A DNA stretch of 64,000 bases from Polynucleobacter sp. MWH-P3-07-1 (lineage in GTDB: Bacteria > Pseudomonadota > Gammaproteobacteria > Burkholderiales > Burkholderiaceae): contig NZ_CP061296.1 of the NCBI RefSeq assembly GCF_018687555.1, positions 1,441,983 to 1,505,982 of the forward strand. The letters run 5' to 3'. The stretch's first letter is position 1; each line of letters begins with the position of its first letter. Shown in pieces: positions 37,049 through 46,274 of this stretch. The notes below the pieces were generated by a model, which was not told where the DNA came from, did no database searches, and saw only the letters and a list, made by a program, of their open reading frames with translations. The translations under genes and the position numbers were made by a program.

Positions 37049-37053
37049 ACGTT

Positions 37054-38157
37054 TTAATTAATTGGAATATAGGTCTGAGGTTTATTCAGATCGTAGTACT
37101 TAACATCTTTAGCATTGAAATCGATTTTCTTCATATCAAATGACTGCACATTCGTAGTCTCAAACATTTTGACGTAGTACATCATGTTTTTGTTATCGGC
37201 TACAACAGTCCACTCAGTAATCTCAATTCCACCAGCGCCGCCACCATAGGCATTGGTTGCTGGCAAGCTAATCGCGCCAGGCGGAATATCAAAGCTACCC
37301 AAGATATGCCAAGCCGTATGGGTTTGCTGATCCGTACTCACATTCGTTGGTGCAGATTTTGACAGGAAGAGTGCGCGAATAAATCGACTTGGGCTCAGGT
37401 AATCGCCAGGCAAGCCATGCAAGCCACTGCCAGAACTAGGAGGAACATAAGCGACCCCATTGATCACCATCGGATCTTTTTCAACTGGGGTCAAGTTTGC
37501 GTAGTTACCAATGCTATTGAGCTGATCTCTGAAGGCGGGATCATTGGTCATCACAGTCACAGGATTATCTGTAATCACTAGCTCGCCCTTGAGATACTCA
37601 ATCACGATGCTCTTACCTGTTGCATCATGCAAAGTCATCCGCACTGGTGCTGATTGATTATGAAATGCAGGAATAATTGAGCGATTCACTTTGATCTTTT
37701 CAAAGCCGACTTTTACTTCACCTACAGTCGCAAAATTCGTTAAGGCATACATCAGCATTTGTACCGAGGCGATGCTATTAGCGGAATCAGCAGGACTTAC
37801 TTTTTGATACTCGGCAGTATTGGGTGCATTCAGCAAACCCCCTACCAAACCTTTTTCATTCATACCATCGACTAGCACTGGCAGGCCTAAGCCATTCATT
37901 CCAACAGCGGCATATTTGGTGGTCCAATTCAAGCCAGAACCAGGCTTGCTATCTACGCCAACACCTTGCGCTTGGTAATTACGAGGAATGACGGTAAGTT
38001 GGGACTTAAGAGGTAAACCGAATTCCATCGTGCGGCCATATACGAAGCCACCATCATTACCTTTTAATAAAAAACTGGTGCAAGCATTACCTGTCATTGG
38101 GCTCAAAGCAAAAGTACTTGCAAGTGCTATCGTGAGTATTTTTTTAATCATGATCAA
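37054..38157 (-). CDS. Secreted choloylglycine/penicillin V acylase-like Ntn hydrolase
   Basis: A 367-residue linear amide C-N hydrolase. The signal peptide ends at ...MTGNA, leaving C26 as the first residue of the mature chain (CTSFLLKG), which is the N-terminal nucleophile of the family. Other conserved points are YGRTMEFG, an NEKGLVGGLL segment and the VMTNDPAFRDQL region. Enzymes of this fold cleave amide bonds in bile salts, penicillin V or acyl-homoserine lactones. Without bile in the presumed habitat, an acyl-homoserine-lactone or other amide substrate is more likely, but this is inference. The export signal points to the periplasm. Confidence 0.88.
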   Translation of the reverse strand: MIMIKKILTIALASTFALSPMTGNACTSFLLKGNDGGFVYGRTMEFGLPLKSQLTVIPRNYQAQGVGVDSKPGSGLNWTTKYAAVGMNGLGLPVLVDGMNEKGLVGGLLNAPNTAEYQKVSPADSANSIASVQMLMYALTNFATVGEVKVGFEKIKVNRSIIPAFHNQSAPVRMTLHDATGKSIVIEYLKGELVITDNPVTVMTNDPAFRDQLNSIGNYANLTPVEKDPMVINGVAYVPPSSGSGLHGLPGDYLSPSRFIRALFLSKSAPTNVSTDQQTHTAWHILGSFDIPPGAISLPATNAYGGGAGGIEITEWTVVADNKNMMYYVKMFETTNVQSFDMKKIDFNAKDVKYYDLNKPQTYIPIN

Positions 38158-38423
38158 AACCCTAAAAATGATTGGATGGATGAGTTAATAAATCAATACT
38201 AACCACTCTTTATGACTCCCCCTATTGGGAGAAGCCATTAGCGCAAGATATTAAATTGAGGTATCTTTGCTAGATTCTTAGCAAAAGACAAAAGCCAGCA
38301 TTGCTGGATCATCCAGAAATGCATTTGCACAGTAGATACTGACGCGGTAAAGCAATGGCAGCAAGTATTCATAAAAGTAAGTCATTACCCCTATTTTAAA
38401 GCCCAACTGAAAGTGACCCTAAT

Positions 38424-39053
38424 ATGACTCAAGCTCCCTCTGGAAAGCTCCTCTCCATTTCCATTGGAAAAGTAAGCGGACTATTTGCTCAAAACGGTTC
38501 CGAACCCTCTAGGGTGATATCAGCTATTCATAAGCAATCGATTAGCAATCTCGATAATCCCATTTCAGTAGAAATTACCAAGCTGGGTGTGCAAGGTGAT
38601 GAGCAGGCCGACCTCACAGTTCATGGCGGAATTGAAAAAGCCATTTATGTATATCCATCCGAACATTACGTTTTTTGGAACGAACTCCTCACACGAGAAA
38701 CAAAACGGCCTGTCAATTTAACGCCAGGGTCCCTTGGGGAAAACTTCACTATCGAAGGCTTACTCGAGACGAATGTATACGTTGGTGACATTCTCATCAT
38801 CGGCGATCTTGAGTTCTCAGTAGTCAAATTGCGCGAGCCCTGCTTTAAGTTCAATGCCAAGATGGGATACAAGGGTGCCGCTAAAGCCATGCTGCAATCG
38901 GGTTTCAGTGGCTGGTATCTCAGGGTCAATCGGGTCGGCGCACTCGCTGCTGGTGCCGGTATCGAACTCATACCTGGCAGCCGCCAAACATCGATTGCCG
39001 ATCAAAATACGGCATTACTCCATCGCAGTAAACAGCAAGATTTATGGGAATAA
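38424..39053 (+). CDS. MOSC-domain protein (YiiM type)
   Basis: A 209-residue cytoplasmic protein. The MOSC domain (~45-175) shows GVQGDEQADLTVHGGIEKAI, then YPSEHYVFWNELL, PGSLGENFTIEGL, VYVGDILIIGDLEFSV and LREPCFKFNAKMG, with the conserved cysteine. E. coli YiiM of this family reduces N-hydroxylated compounds with molybdenum cofactor; MoaC for that cofactor is at 26360. It diverges from the Ntn hydrolase across a 266-bp gap in which no clear regulatory element was found. A bidirectional hairpin follows it. Confidence 0.92.
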   Translation: MTQAPSGKLLSISIGKVSGLFAQNGSEPSRVISAIHKQSISNLDNPISVEITKLGVQGDEQADLTVHGGIEKAIYVYPSEHYVFWNELLTRETKRPVNLTPGSLGENFTIEGLLETNVYVGDILIIGDLEFSVVKLREPCFKFNAKMGYKGAAKAMLQSGFSGWYLRVNRVGALAAGAGIELIPGSRQTSIADQNTALLHRSKQQDLWE

Positions 39054-39055
39054 AA

Positions 39056-39077
39056 AACCCGACCAAGTGGTCGGGTT
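39056..39077. terminator. Bidirectional terminator between MOSC and MHS genes
   Basis: AACCCGACCA and TGGTCGGGTT form a perfect inverted repeat around a two-base centre, flanked by an A-run on the left (39052-39057) and TTCTTATT on the right. It serves the plus-strand MOSC gene and the convergent minus-strand transporter. Confidence 0.85.
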
Positions 39078-39111
39078 CTTATTAAAGCTCAGTAAGACTG
39101 TATTCAACTAC

Positions 39112-40782
39112 TTAGTCACGTGCGTAAATATCCACATCTTTAGTTTCACGAACGAACAAGGTACCTATAACCAATGTCATTGCAGCAATGATGATTGGGT
39201 ACCAGAGACCGTAGTAAATGTTACCGTTCTGCGCTACCAAGGCAAAGGAGATGGTTGGCAGCAAGCCACCGAACCAACCGTTACCAATATGGTATGGCAA
39301 GGACATTGAGGTGTAACGAATACGGGTTGGGAACATCTCTACCAACATTGCAGCGATTGGGCCGTACACCATCGTTACCAACAAGACCAAGAAAGCCAAG
39401 AGCAAGAAGGTTGCAAAGTAGTTAATTGCAGCTGGATCCGCTTTGACTGGATAGCCGGCAGCTGTCAAGTCATCACGAATCGCTTTCTTAAATGCTGCAT
39501 CTTTTGCTTTTGCTTCAGCTGGATCGAGACCTTTTGATGAATAACCTTCAATCTCAGTTTCGCCAATCTTGACCTTAGCCACGCTGCCTGCTGGTCCAGC
39601 CACTGTGGTGTAGCTAGCGGAGTTGGAAGCCATCACCTGTTTTGCAATATCGCAAGAGCTGGTGAACTTCGCAGTACCGGTTGGGTTGAACTGGAAAGTA
39701 CATTCAGACAAATCAGCAGTAATTGTCGCTGGTGATGTAGCCATTGCATTTTCCAATGCAGGATTCGCAAAGTGTGTCAGTCCATTGAATACGGAGACTG
39801 GAGTATTTGGAATATAGGTAATCACCGCCAACAACAAACCGCCCATGATGATCACCTTACGACCAATTCTGTCGGACAAGCTACCAAATACGACAAAGAA
39901 TGGTGTGGCAACCAACAAGGCAGCCGCAATCAATAGATTAGCTGTCTTAGCATCTACTTTGAGAACTTGAGTTAGGTAGAACAAAGCATAAAACTGGCCT
40001 GTGTACCAAACCACAGCTTGGCCAGCAACCAAACCAAACAAAGCCAAGATCACAATCTTCAAGTTCTTCCATTGGCCGAAAGATTCGCCCAAAGGTGACT
40101 TAGACAGCTTGCCATCTTCTTTCATTTTCTTAAATGCAGGGGATTCATTCATTGACATACGAATCCATACTGAAACACCTAAGAGTGCAATCGAGACGAT
40201 GAAAGGAACACGCCAGCCCCAAACTTCAAAATCAGGTCCGGTAATTTCACGAGTGAACAAAATCACTAACAAGGAAAGGAAAAGACCCATTGTTGCTGTG
40301 GTCTGAATCCAAGCAGTGTAAGCACCGCGCTTACCATTTGGAGCGTGCTCTGCAACATAAGTTGCCGCACCACCATACTCGCCACCTAAAGCTAAGCCTT
40401 GCAATAAACGCAGAGCGATCAGTAACACTGGAGCGGTCACACCAATCGTTGCATAGTTTGGCAAAATACCAACTACAAAGGTGGATCCACCCATAATCAG
40501 GATAGTCACTAAGAAGGTGTATTTACGACCAATCAAATCACCGAGGCGACCAAATACCAATGCACCAAAAGGGCGAACGATAAAGCCGGCAGCAAAAGCC
40601 AATAAGGCGAAAATGAAAGCAGAGCCCGCATCTAAGCCTGAGAAGAATTGCTTGGCAATAATGGCAGCCAATGAACCGTATAGATAAAAGTCGTACCACT
40701 CAAAGACTGTTCCGAGTGAAGATGCAAAAATAACTTTGCGTTCTTCAGCAGTCATTGGGGCTGCTTTGGTAGATGTTGACAT
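39112..40782 (-). CDS. MFS transporter, metabolite:H+ symporter (MHS) type
   Basis: A 556-residue inner-membrane carrier. MHS signatures are ASSLGTVFEWYDFYLYGSLA in helix 1, FVRPFGALVFGRLGDLIGRK between helices 2 and 3, and GLALGGEYGGAATYVAEHAP. Homologues import shikimate, proline, betaine, citrate or alpha-ketoglutarate. The protein is about 110 residues longer than usual because of a soluble insert (~337-445) with two cysteines, just before the helix pair that opens INYFATFLLLAFLVLLV. The substrate cannot be inferred. It is a single-gene unit with a terminator beyond its stop. Confidence 0.9.
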   Translation of the reverse strand: MSTSTKAAPMTAEERKVIFASSLGTVFEWYDFYLYGSLAAIIAKQFFSGLDAGSAFIFALLAFAAGFIVRPFGALVFGRLGDLIGRKYTFLVTILIMGGSTFVVGILPNYATIGVTAPVLLIALRLLQGLALGGEYGGAATYVAEHAPNGKRGAYTAWIQTTATMGLFLSLLVILFTREITGPDFEVWGWRVPFIVSIALLGVSVWIRMSMNESPAFKKMKEDGKLSKSPLGESFGQWKNLKIVILALFGLVAGQAVVWYTGQFYALFYLTQVLKVDAKTANLLIAAALLVATPFFVVFGSLSDRIGRKVIIMGGLLLAVITYIPNTPVSVFNGLTHFANPALENAMATSPATITADLSECTFQFNPTGTAKFTSSCDIAKQVMASNSASYTTVAGPAGSVAKVKIGETEIEGYSSKGLDPAEAKAKDAAFKKAIRDDLTAAGYPVKADPAAINYFATFLLLAFLVLLVTMVYGPIAAMLVEMFPTRIRYTSMSLPYHIGNGWFGGLLPTISFALVAQNGNIYYGLWYPIIIAAMTLVIGTLFVRETKDVDIYARD

Positions 40783-40938
40783 CTGTAGCTCCTAAATATT
40801 TTTATGGATTTAAACAACGAAGCAATTATGCTGTGAAAAATTTGAGATAAATCCATTACTTAGGGTAATTCCTCATCAAAACAGATTGGGGTTTTCCCGC
40901 GATCTACAATTGAGTATTCAATAAGGCTAAGTCGATAT

Positions 40939-42537
40939 ATGCAACAAAAATGGGGTATTCAAGGAATGGCGGTTGCACCTCATTCCCTAGCATCAGAATC
41001 TGCAGTAGCCGTTCTGCGAGAAGGCGGTAACGCATTGGAGGCCATGATTGCGGCAGCTGCAACCATTGCCGTGGTGTATCCCCACATGAACTCGATTGGC
41101 GGAGATTCTTTTTGGGTCATTCACTCCCCCGGCAAAGCCATGGGCGGCATTGATGCCTGTGGGGCTGCTGCAGGCCTGGCCACTAAACAATGGTATGCGA
41201 ATCAAGGCATTACTAAAGCCATCCCTTTCAGGGGTGCAGTAGCTGCAAATACCGTTGCAGGAACGATTTCAGGCTGGGGGGCTGCACAAGCACTTTCTCA
41301 GAAGGCCTTAAGAGGCAAGATCCCGCTGTCACGATTACTAGCAGACGCAATTCACTATGCAGAAGCTGGTGTGCCAGTCACTTTCAGTCAATCTAGCTTG
41401 ACTGCTAAGAAACGAGAAGAGTTAAGTCCCATTCCTGGTTTTGCAGAAACCTTTCTTGTTAATGGATGTGCTCCAGCAGTCGGCAGTATTTTCAAACAAG
41501 AGCGTCTGGCAAAAACCTTACGACAAATTGCCAGAAAAGGAACCGAGGATTACTACCGCGGCGATCTTGCTGAGCTGCTGGCCAAAGAGCTTGCTGAACT
41601 AGGAAGCCCACTACGACTTGGTGATTTGCGTCGCCATCATGCCAAGCTGATTGATCCTCTCGAGCTCAAACATAGCTTGGGCAATGTTTACAACATGACC
41701 CCGCCAACGCAAGGTGTTGTGTCCTTAATGATTCTAGGGATTCTGGATCAACTCAATCTCAAGCGCTTCAAAGTCGATAGCGCAGAATATGTTCATCACT
41801 GTGTTGAAGCAACCAAGCAGGCGTTTAAAGTGCGCGATCAATTCGTTACCGATCCTGCATACATGAAAAAACATGCGCAATCTTTTTTAGCTCCTGCTTT
41901 TTTAAAGAAGCTAGCAAAAAATATTGATCCTGAAAAAGCATTACCTTGGGGCCAGGGCAAAGGTCCAGCGGATACGATCTGGATGGGTGTAGTTGACAAA
42001 CAGGGCAATAGCGTTTCTTTCATTCAAAGCATTTATCACGAGTTTGGTGCCGGGATTGTGTTGCCAAGTTCAGGCGTCAATTGGCAAAACCGTGGCTGCA
42101 GTTTTTCTCTAGATCCAAAAACACTCAATCACCTTGAGCCTTATCGCAAACCATTCCACACCCTCAATCCTGCACTCGCTTTATTCAAAGATGGCAAGAC
42201 GATGGTGTACGGAACGATGGGTGGCGATGGACAACCCCAAACGCAATGTGCAGTCTTTACCAGAACGGCAACGTATGGCCTTGATCCACAAGATGCCATC
42301 AGTCGCCCACGCTGGTTACTTGGGCGTACTTGGGGTCAGACAAGCGACAGCCTCAAACTCGAATCCCGCTTTAGCCCTTGGGTTGCGAAAGAATTGCATG
42401 CACTGGGTCATGAAATTGAAATGCTCGACGCCTTCGATGAAACCGTGGGACATGCTGGCTGCATTATTCGCGAACCTTCAGGCACTTTAAGGGGTGGCTG
42501 GGATCCCCGCAGCGATGGAGCAGTTAGCGCGTTTTAG
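40939..42537 (+). CDS. Gamma-glutamyltransferase-family Ntn hydrolase, cytoplasmic
   Basis: A 532-residue proenzyme-like protein. It opens with ASESAVAVLREGGNALEAMI and NSIGGDSFWVIHS, typical of the large subunit. The probable autoprocessing threonine is in PADTIWMGVVDKQGNS, and GTMGGDGQPQTQ is the oxyanion region. Unlike GGT it has no signal peptide, and its processing site DTIW differs from the usual TTH. It may therefore be an amidohydrolase such as HpxW (oxamate amidohydrolase). Its 3' end overlaps the convergent UPF0126 gene by 14 bp. Confidence 0.85.
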   Translation: MQQKWGIQGMAVAPHSLASESAVAVLREGGNALEAMIAAAATIAVVYPHMNSIGGDSFWVIHSPGKAMGGIDACGAAAGLATKQWYANQGITKAIPFRGAVAANTVAGTISGWGAAQALSQKALRGKIPLSRLLADAIHYAEAGVPVTFSQSSLTAKKREELSPIPGFAETFLVNGCAPAVGSIFKQERLAKTLRQIARKGTEDYYRGDLAELLAKELAELGSPLRLGDLRRHHAKLIDPLELKHSLGNVYNMTPPTQGVVSLMILGILDQLNLKRFKVDSAEYVHHCVEATKQAFKVRDQFVTDPAYMKKHAQSFLAPAFLKKLAKNIDPEKALPWGQGKGPADTIWMGVVDKQGNSVSFIQSIYHEFGAGIVLPSSGVNWQNRGCSFSLDPKTLNHLEPYRKPFHTLNPALALFKDGKTMVYGTMGGDGQPQTQCAVFTRTATYGLDPQDAISRPRWLLGRTWGQTSDSLKLESRFSPWVAKELHALGHEIEMLDAFDETVGHAGCIIREPSGTLRGGWDPRSDGAVSAF

Positions 42538-43153
42538 TGATGAAAGCTTTGGGCACGCTCAAATTCCAATGAATCGCTGCTGCACGCAAGCCAAAGATGG
42601 CGAACATGCACAGCACTGCGGATTCGAGACGGTATTGCGGCAAAAAGTTGAGCGCTAGAATATAAAGACAACATCCCAATGTAACGGGGATTGCATACAA
42701 CTCATGTGACATGAGTAAGGTTTTTCTACCTGCCAAAATATCTCGCAATAAGCCGCCCCCAATCGCGGTGATTACCCCCAAAATTACTGGTGCTACTGGC
42801 AAACCAAAATCCAGCTGCCATGCTTTGAACGCCCCTTGAATGCCAAATAAGGCTGCGCCCAAACCATCCAAATACAGCATGGATCGATAAATTTGGGGTT
42901 GAGTAAAAAAAGATTCAGCAACAAAGGTAGCCATACTGGCGGCTAAAGCAAGCCATACATACAGTGGCGCTTGTGACCAAAAACTGGGGACACCCAAAAT
43001 GATGTCTCGAATCGTTCCACCACCAATTGCGGTAATCACCCCCAGCACTAGGACTCCAAAAAGATCAACGCCACGGTCCGCAATCGCCAACACTCCCGTT
43101 ACTGCGAAAGCAATGGTGGCAACAATGCTGATCCAAAATTGAATATCTGACAT
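42524..43153 (-). CDS. TRIC/UPF0126 membrane protein (YicG-like)
   Basis: A 209-residue protein with seven hydrophobic segments in two similar halves, each beginning with a glycine-rich element: VLGVITAIGGGTIRDIILGV and VILGVITAIGGGLLRDILAG. These repeats define the UPF0126/bacterial TRIC family of trimeric cation channels. The physiological ion is uncertain. It is 12 bp downstream of the gamma-carbonic-anhydrase gene on the same strand. Confidence 0.93.
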   Translation of the reverse strand: MSDIQFWISIVATIAFAVTGVLAIADRGVDLFGVLVLGVITAIGGGTIRDIILGVPSFWSQAPLYVWLALAASMATFVAESFFTQPQIYRSMLYLDGLGAALFGIQGAFKAWQLDFGLPVAPVILGVITAIGGGLLRDILAGRKTLLMSHELYAIPVTLGCCLYILALNFLPQYRLESAVLCMFAIFGLRAAAIHWNLSVPKAFITKTR

Positions 43154-43165
43154 GGCAAGTCTAGA

Positions 43166-43690
43166 TTAGGAAATAGGCTTGAGGGTCTTTAGATAGCGCT
43201 GCGCATTGCTGACGTAACGTCCAGCAATTTCTTCGATCTTTTTTATTTGCTCATCATCAAGCATCTTCACGACTTTGGCTGGTGAACCCAAAATCATCGA
43301 ACCGTCTGGAAACTCTTTGCCCTCTGTTACAAGCGCACCTGCGCCCACTAGGCAATGTTTACCAATTTTGGCGCCATTCAAAATCACGGCACCGATACCA
43401 ATTAGACTGCCATCACCAATTTGGCATCCATGCAACATCACCTTATGACCTACTGTGACGTGCTTACCAATCAATAGCTCAAAGCCAGGGTCGGTATGTA
43501 ATACCGAGGCATCCTGAACATTACTACCCTCACCGATCTGAATCAGATCGTTATCACCTCGAATCACAACCTGGGGCCAAATGCTCACGTTTTCATGAAG
43601 CTCTACGCGACCAATCACTTCAGCGCTTTCAGCAACCCATGCGCCCTTCGCTAATAAGGGGACAATGCCGTCAAGTTCAAATATAGCCAT
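43166..43690 (-). CDS. Gamma-carbonic anhydrase family protein (YrdA-like)
   Basis: A 174-residue left-handed beta-helix protein built from hexapeptide repeats such as IGVIGRVEL-like turns; [10 protein letters not shown] and [19 protein letters not shown] are clear. Zinc ligands of the family lie in [24 protein letters not shown] and nearby histidines. Homologues act as carbonic anhydrases or bind small metabolites. It diverges from the Rap1a-like gene and is followed by the TRIC-family gene. Confidence 0.92.
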   Translation of the reverse strand: MAIFELDGIVPLLAKGAWVAESAEVIGRVELHENVSIWPQVVIRGDNDLIQIGEGSNVQDASVLHTDPGFELLIGKHVTVGHKVMLHGCQIGDGSLIGIGAVILNGAKIGKHCLVGAGALVTEGKEFPDGSMILGSPAKVVKMLDDEQIKKIEEIAGRYVSNAQRYLKTLKPIS

Positions 43691-43781
43691 AAGTCATTAT
43701 AGGATTACCCTAATTGATCGCATGTTTAGACTAATCGATCATATACTGATAGCTATAAATCACTTACTCAAGGGGGATTAC

Positions 43782-44144
43782 ATGAAAAAAATACTGGTGG
43801 CTCTGAGCATCTTCGCCAGCTGCGTTAGCAACGTCTATGCGGATGAAAAAGTTCCCGTCTTAAGTACTCAAGAATTAGTGAACTCCTGCAAATTACCGGC
43901 AAGTCCTGAGGCCCGGAGTTTCTGCATTGGGTATACAACGGCAATTTATGACACCTATTTAGCCACGCGTCATCCGCAAAAGGCTAAGCCCTTTATTTGC
44001 GTTAAACAACCTGCCCCACAACGCGATGAAGTCATTGGTGATTTTGTCAAATGGACTGGCACTAATCCTCAAGCTGCCGACAAGCCAGCCGCGGGAACAT
44101 TTCTAGGCTTTTTAGCAGTGCGCTTTCCTTGTGCTAAACAATAA
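43782..44144 (+). CDS. Secreted Rap1a/Tai-like protein
   Basis: A 120-residue protein with a signal peptide (~1-20, ending NVYA) and a mature part with four cysteines: LVNSCKLP, SFCIGYTTAIYD, FICVKQPA and RFPCAK. This resembles the Rap1a/Tai immunity family known to neutralise type VI amidase effectors in the periplasm. No effector or secretion gene is nearby, so an immunity role is doubtful; many such proteins are chromosomal orphans. The start at 43782 is set by the GGGGGA Shine-Dalgarno. Confidence 0.75.
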   Translation: MKKILVALSIFASCVSNVYADEKVPVLSTQELVNSCKLPASPEARSFCIGYTTAIYDTYLATRHPQKAKPFICVKQPAPQRDEVIGDFVKWTGTNPQAADKPAAGTFLGFLAVRFPCAKQ

Positions 44145-44170
44145 ATCCGTTCAATCTTAGGAGTAGTTAT

Positions 44171-44458
44171 ATGAAAAAAATGATCGCCCTCCTCATTGCT
44201 GTATTCGCTATGACAGCTTGCTCAAATATGAGTAATACTGAACAACGCACTTTGTCTGGCGCAGGAATTGGTGCAGCTGCCGGCGCTGTTGGTACTGCCG
44301 TTCTTCATGGCAATCCGATTTGGGGTGCTGTTGGTGGTGCGGCCGTTGGTGCAGCATCAGGCTATGTTTATGATGCTTATAAGAAACAACAGGCATCAGA
44401 ATATAACGCTGGCTACAAAGCCGGTAAGACCGGCTCAACACCTGCCGCCCCAAACTAA
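44171..44458 (+). CDS. Glycine-zipper outer-membrane lipoprotein
   Basis: A 95-residue lipoprotein. The signal peptide ends in a lipobox (AMTAC), giving a lipidated cysteine at 17. A glycine-zipper segment follows (~31-70: GAGIGAAAGAVGTAV, then AVGGAAVGAASGYVYD) like that of YMGG/OsmB/SlyB-type proteins, which insert in or span membranes. The hydrophilic tail carries YNAGYKAGKTG. It lies 26 bp after the Rap1a-like gene and ends in a good terminator, so the two form a small envelope-protein unit. Confidence 0.85.
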   Translation: MKKMIALLIAVFAMTACSNMSNTEQRTLSGAGIGAAAGAVGTAVLHGNPIWGAVGGAAVGAASGYVYDAYKKQQASEYNAGYKAGKTGSTPAAPN

Positions 44459-44475
44459 ATTTATTTTTACTACAG

Positions 44476-44508
44476 CCCAGCTTGGTTTAGTTAACCAGCT
44501 GGGTTTTT
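44476..44508 (+). terminator. Terminator of the lipoprotein gene
   Basis: CCCAGCT(T)GGTT pairs with AACCAGCTGGG around a five-base loop and is followed by TTTTTATTT. It overlaps the 3' end of the convergent OsmC coding sequence. Confidence 0.85.
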
Positions 44509-44879
44509 ATTTGGATCTCGCCTGAGAGTGCTTTATGAATTGGGCATTTATTGGCAATCTCTAAGAGGCGCTGTTTTTCCTCTTCTGCTAACTCACCAAA
44601 TAATTGAATATCACGGTTAAATTTTTCAATATCATTCTCACGCTCAACCTGCACTGTGACAATTGCATTAGTTAAGTTCATCGATTTACGACCAGCGTAC
44701 ATTTTCAGGGTCATGCTGGTGCAAGAAGCTAAAGCAGCAGCCAAGTACTCATGTGGGGAAGGGCCAGTGTTATCGCCCCCTGAAGCAGCCTCGACATCCG
44801 CCAGCAAGTGAAAATCTCCGATCGCAAGCTTTTGCTGGAAGGAGCCTACTCCGAACTGGGATTGTGCATTTCTGATCAT
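44487..44879 (-). CDS. OsmC-family protein
   Basis: A 130-residue OsmC/Ohr-fold protein. It has GGDNTGPSPHEYLAAALASC with the first reactive cysteine and SMTLKMYAGRKSM following. The second cysteine is in ANKCPIHKALSGEI. The cysteine pair is used for hydroperoxide reduction in characterised members. The gene is single and convergent with the lipoprotein unit, whose terminator overlaps its 3' end. Confidence 0.93.
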   Translation of the reverse strand: MIRNAQSQFGVGSFQQKLAIGDFHLLADVEAASGGDNTGPSPHEYLAAALASCTSMTLKMYAGRKSMNLTNAIVTVQVERENDIEKFNRDIQLFGELAEEEKQRLLEIANKCPIHKALSGEIQIKTQLVN

Positions 44880-44953
44880 GACGTTCTCTTTATTTAATTT
44901 CGACTAATTCTGAAGGTTATTTATCTGGAAAGATCTACTGATACTATGCCGGT

Positions 44954-46216
44954 ATGAACTTCACTCTGTCTGAAATCGGCGCTAGTACTATTTTTGCGCT
45001 TGCAGTATTGCACACTTTTAGCACCTCTTATTTTGAGGATTTGGCTAAGAGTCATCCAAAGCATGCAGGCCTTTGGCACCTACTGGGTGAAGTTGAAATC
45101 GTCTTTGGTTTTTGGGCTGCCATCCTCATTATTTTTTTGGCTCTAGTTGATAATTTAGAAACGGCTAGACATTACGCTAGCACCAGAAACTTCACCGAGG
45201 CTCTTTTTGTTTTTGCCATTATGGTTGTCGCAGGCAGTAAACCCATTCTCAATTGCGTCACTCATATCCTACACGCCATTGGCAAGGTTCTCCAGGCTGT
45301 TTTAAGGACGAAGTCGACCCCCACTTTATACTTTTTAACCCTGAGCATTACACCCATACTAGGCTCATTCATTACCGAAGCGGCTGCAATGACCTTGGCG
45401 GCTTTTTTACTAAGAGATCTGGTGTATCGCCACTCTTGCTCCAAACTGATGCTCTTCGGTACGCTAGGCGTATTGTTTGTCAATATCTCGATTGGTGGCA
45501 CGCTCACAAACTTTGCAGCACCTCCCGTGCTCATGGTGGCTTCCGCCTGGAATTGGGATAGCGCCTTCATGATGAGTCATTTTGGCATCGAGTCTTGTAT
45601 TGCGATTTTGATTAACGCATTACTCATCACCTGCTTATTGCGAAAAGAGTTTGTTGAACCCAAGTCCAAAACGAGTCTCGACAAAACACCGATAGCAGTA
45701 ACCTTAGTTCATCTTTTATTTTTGGTGGGGGTTGTCGTTTTTGCGCACGACCCAGTGATCTTTATGTGGTTGCTTCTGTTTTTCATTGGCTACACCACTG
45801 CATACCCAAAGTACCAAAGCCCACTCATTTTGAGGGAGGCTTTATTGGTAGGCTTCTTCTTGGCCGGATTAGTTGTCCTAGGCGGACTTCAAGAATGGTG
45901 GCTACAACCGATTTTGCAAAACATGAGCCCAACCGCTGTCTTTTATGGTGCGCTTGGTCTAACCGCCCTAACCGACAATGCAGCCCTGACGTACTTAGGC
46001 TCCCTGGTTACTGGTACATCGCTGGAATTTAAACTGGCCCTAGTCGGTGGTGCGGTTGCTGGAGGCGGCCTCACAGTCATTGCGAATGCCCCCAATCCTG
46101 CAGGATTGGCTATTCTGCGGCCTTATTTTCCAAATGCCGCTGTTTCCGCCGGCATGTTGCTCTTAGCCGCCATTCCGCCTACTCTGGTAACGATTCTCGC
46201 CTATCGATTCCTCTGA
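44954..46216 (+). CDS. Putative Na+/H+ antiporter (Na_H_antiport_2 type)
   Basis: A 420-residue inner-membrane protein with about eleven helices. The order of conserved polar elements matches the putative Na+/H+ antiporter family: HTFSTSYFEDLAKSHPKHAG at the start, ITPILGSFITEAAAMTLAAF in the middle, GGTLTNFAAPPVLMVA, and ALTDNAALTYLGSLV toward the end. It resembles NhaD-type carriers in the buried TDNA motif. Ion specificity is inferred only. It has no obvious operon partner; miaB follows after 58 bp. Confidence 0.85.
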   Translation: MNFTLSEIGASTIFALAVLHTFSTSYFEDLAKSHPKHAGLWHLLGEVEIVFGFWAAILIIFLALVDNLETARHYASTRNFTEALFVFAIMVVAGSKPILNCVTHILHAIGKVLQAVLRTKSTPTLYFLTLSITPILGSFITEAAAMTLAAFLLRDLVYRHSCSKLMLFGTLGVLFVNISIGGTLTNFAAPPVLMVASAWNWDSAFMMSHFGIESCIAILINALLITCLLRKEFVEPKSKTSLDKTPIAVTLVHLLFLVGVVVFAHDPVIFMWLLLFFIGYTTAYPKYQSPLILREALLVGFFLAGLVVLGGLQEWWLQPILQNMSPTAVFYGALGLTALTDNAALTYLGSLVTGTSLEFKLALVGGAVAGGGLTVIANAPNPAGLAILRPYFPNAAVSAGMLLLAAIPPTLVTILAYRFL

Positions 46217-46274
46217 CTTAGACAATCCCGTAAAATCAACGCTTCGCCCCCAGTTATAAACCTGAGAACGGCAT

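Noticed and set aside
38158-38423. Search for a small RNA or riboswitch in the 266-bp gap between the Ntn hydrolase and the MOSC gene
   Set aside because: Only a weak five-base stem (CTCCC/GGGAG, near 38216-38229) was found; no promoter-terminator pair or known RNA core could be supported.
43691-43781. A sigma-70 promoter for the Rap1a-like gene
   Set aside because: A TATACT is present at 43742-43747, but the nearest -35-like hexamer (TTGATC at 43714) is 22 bp away, too far for a confident call.
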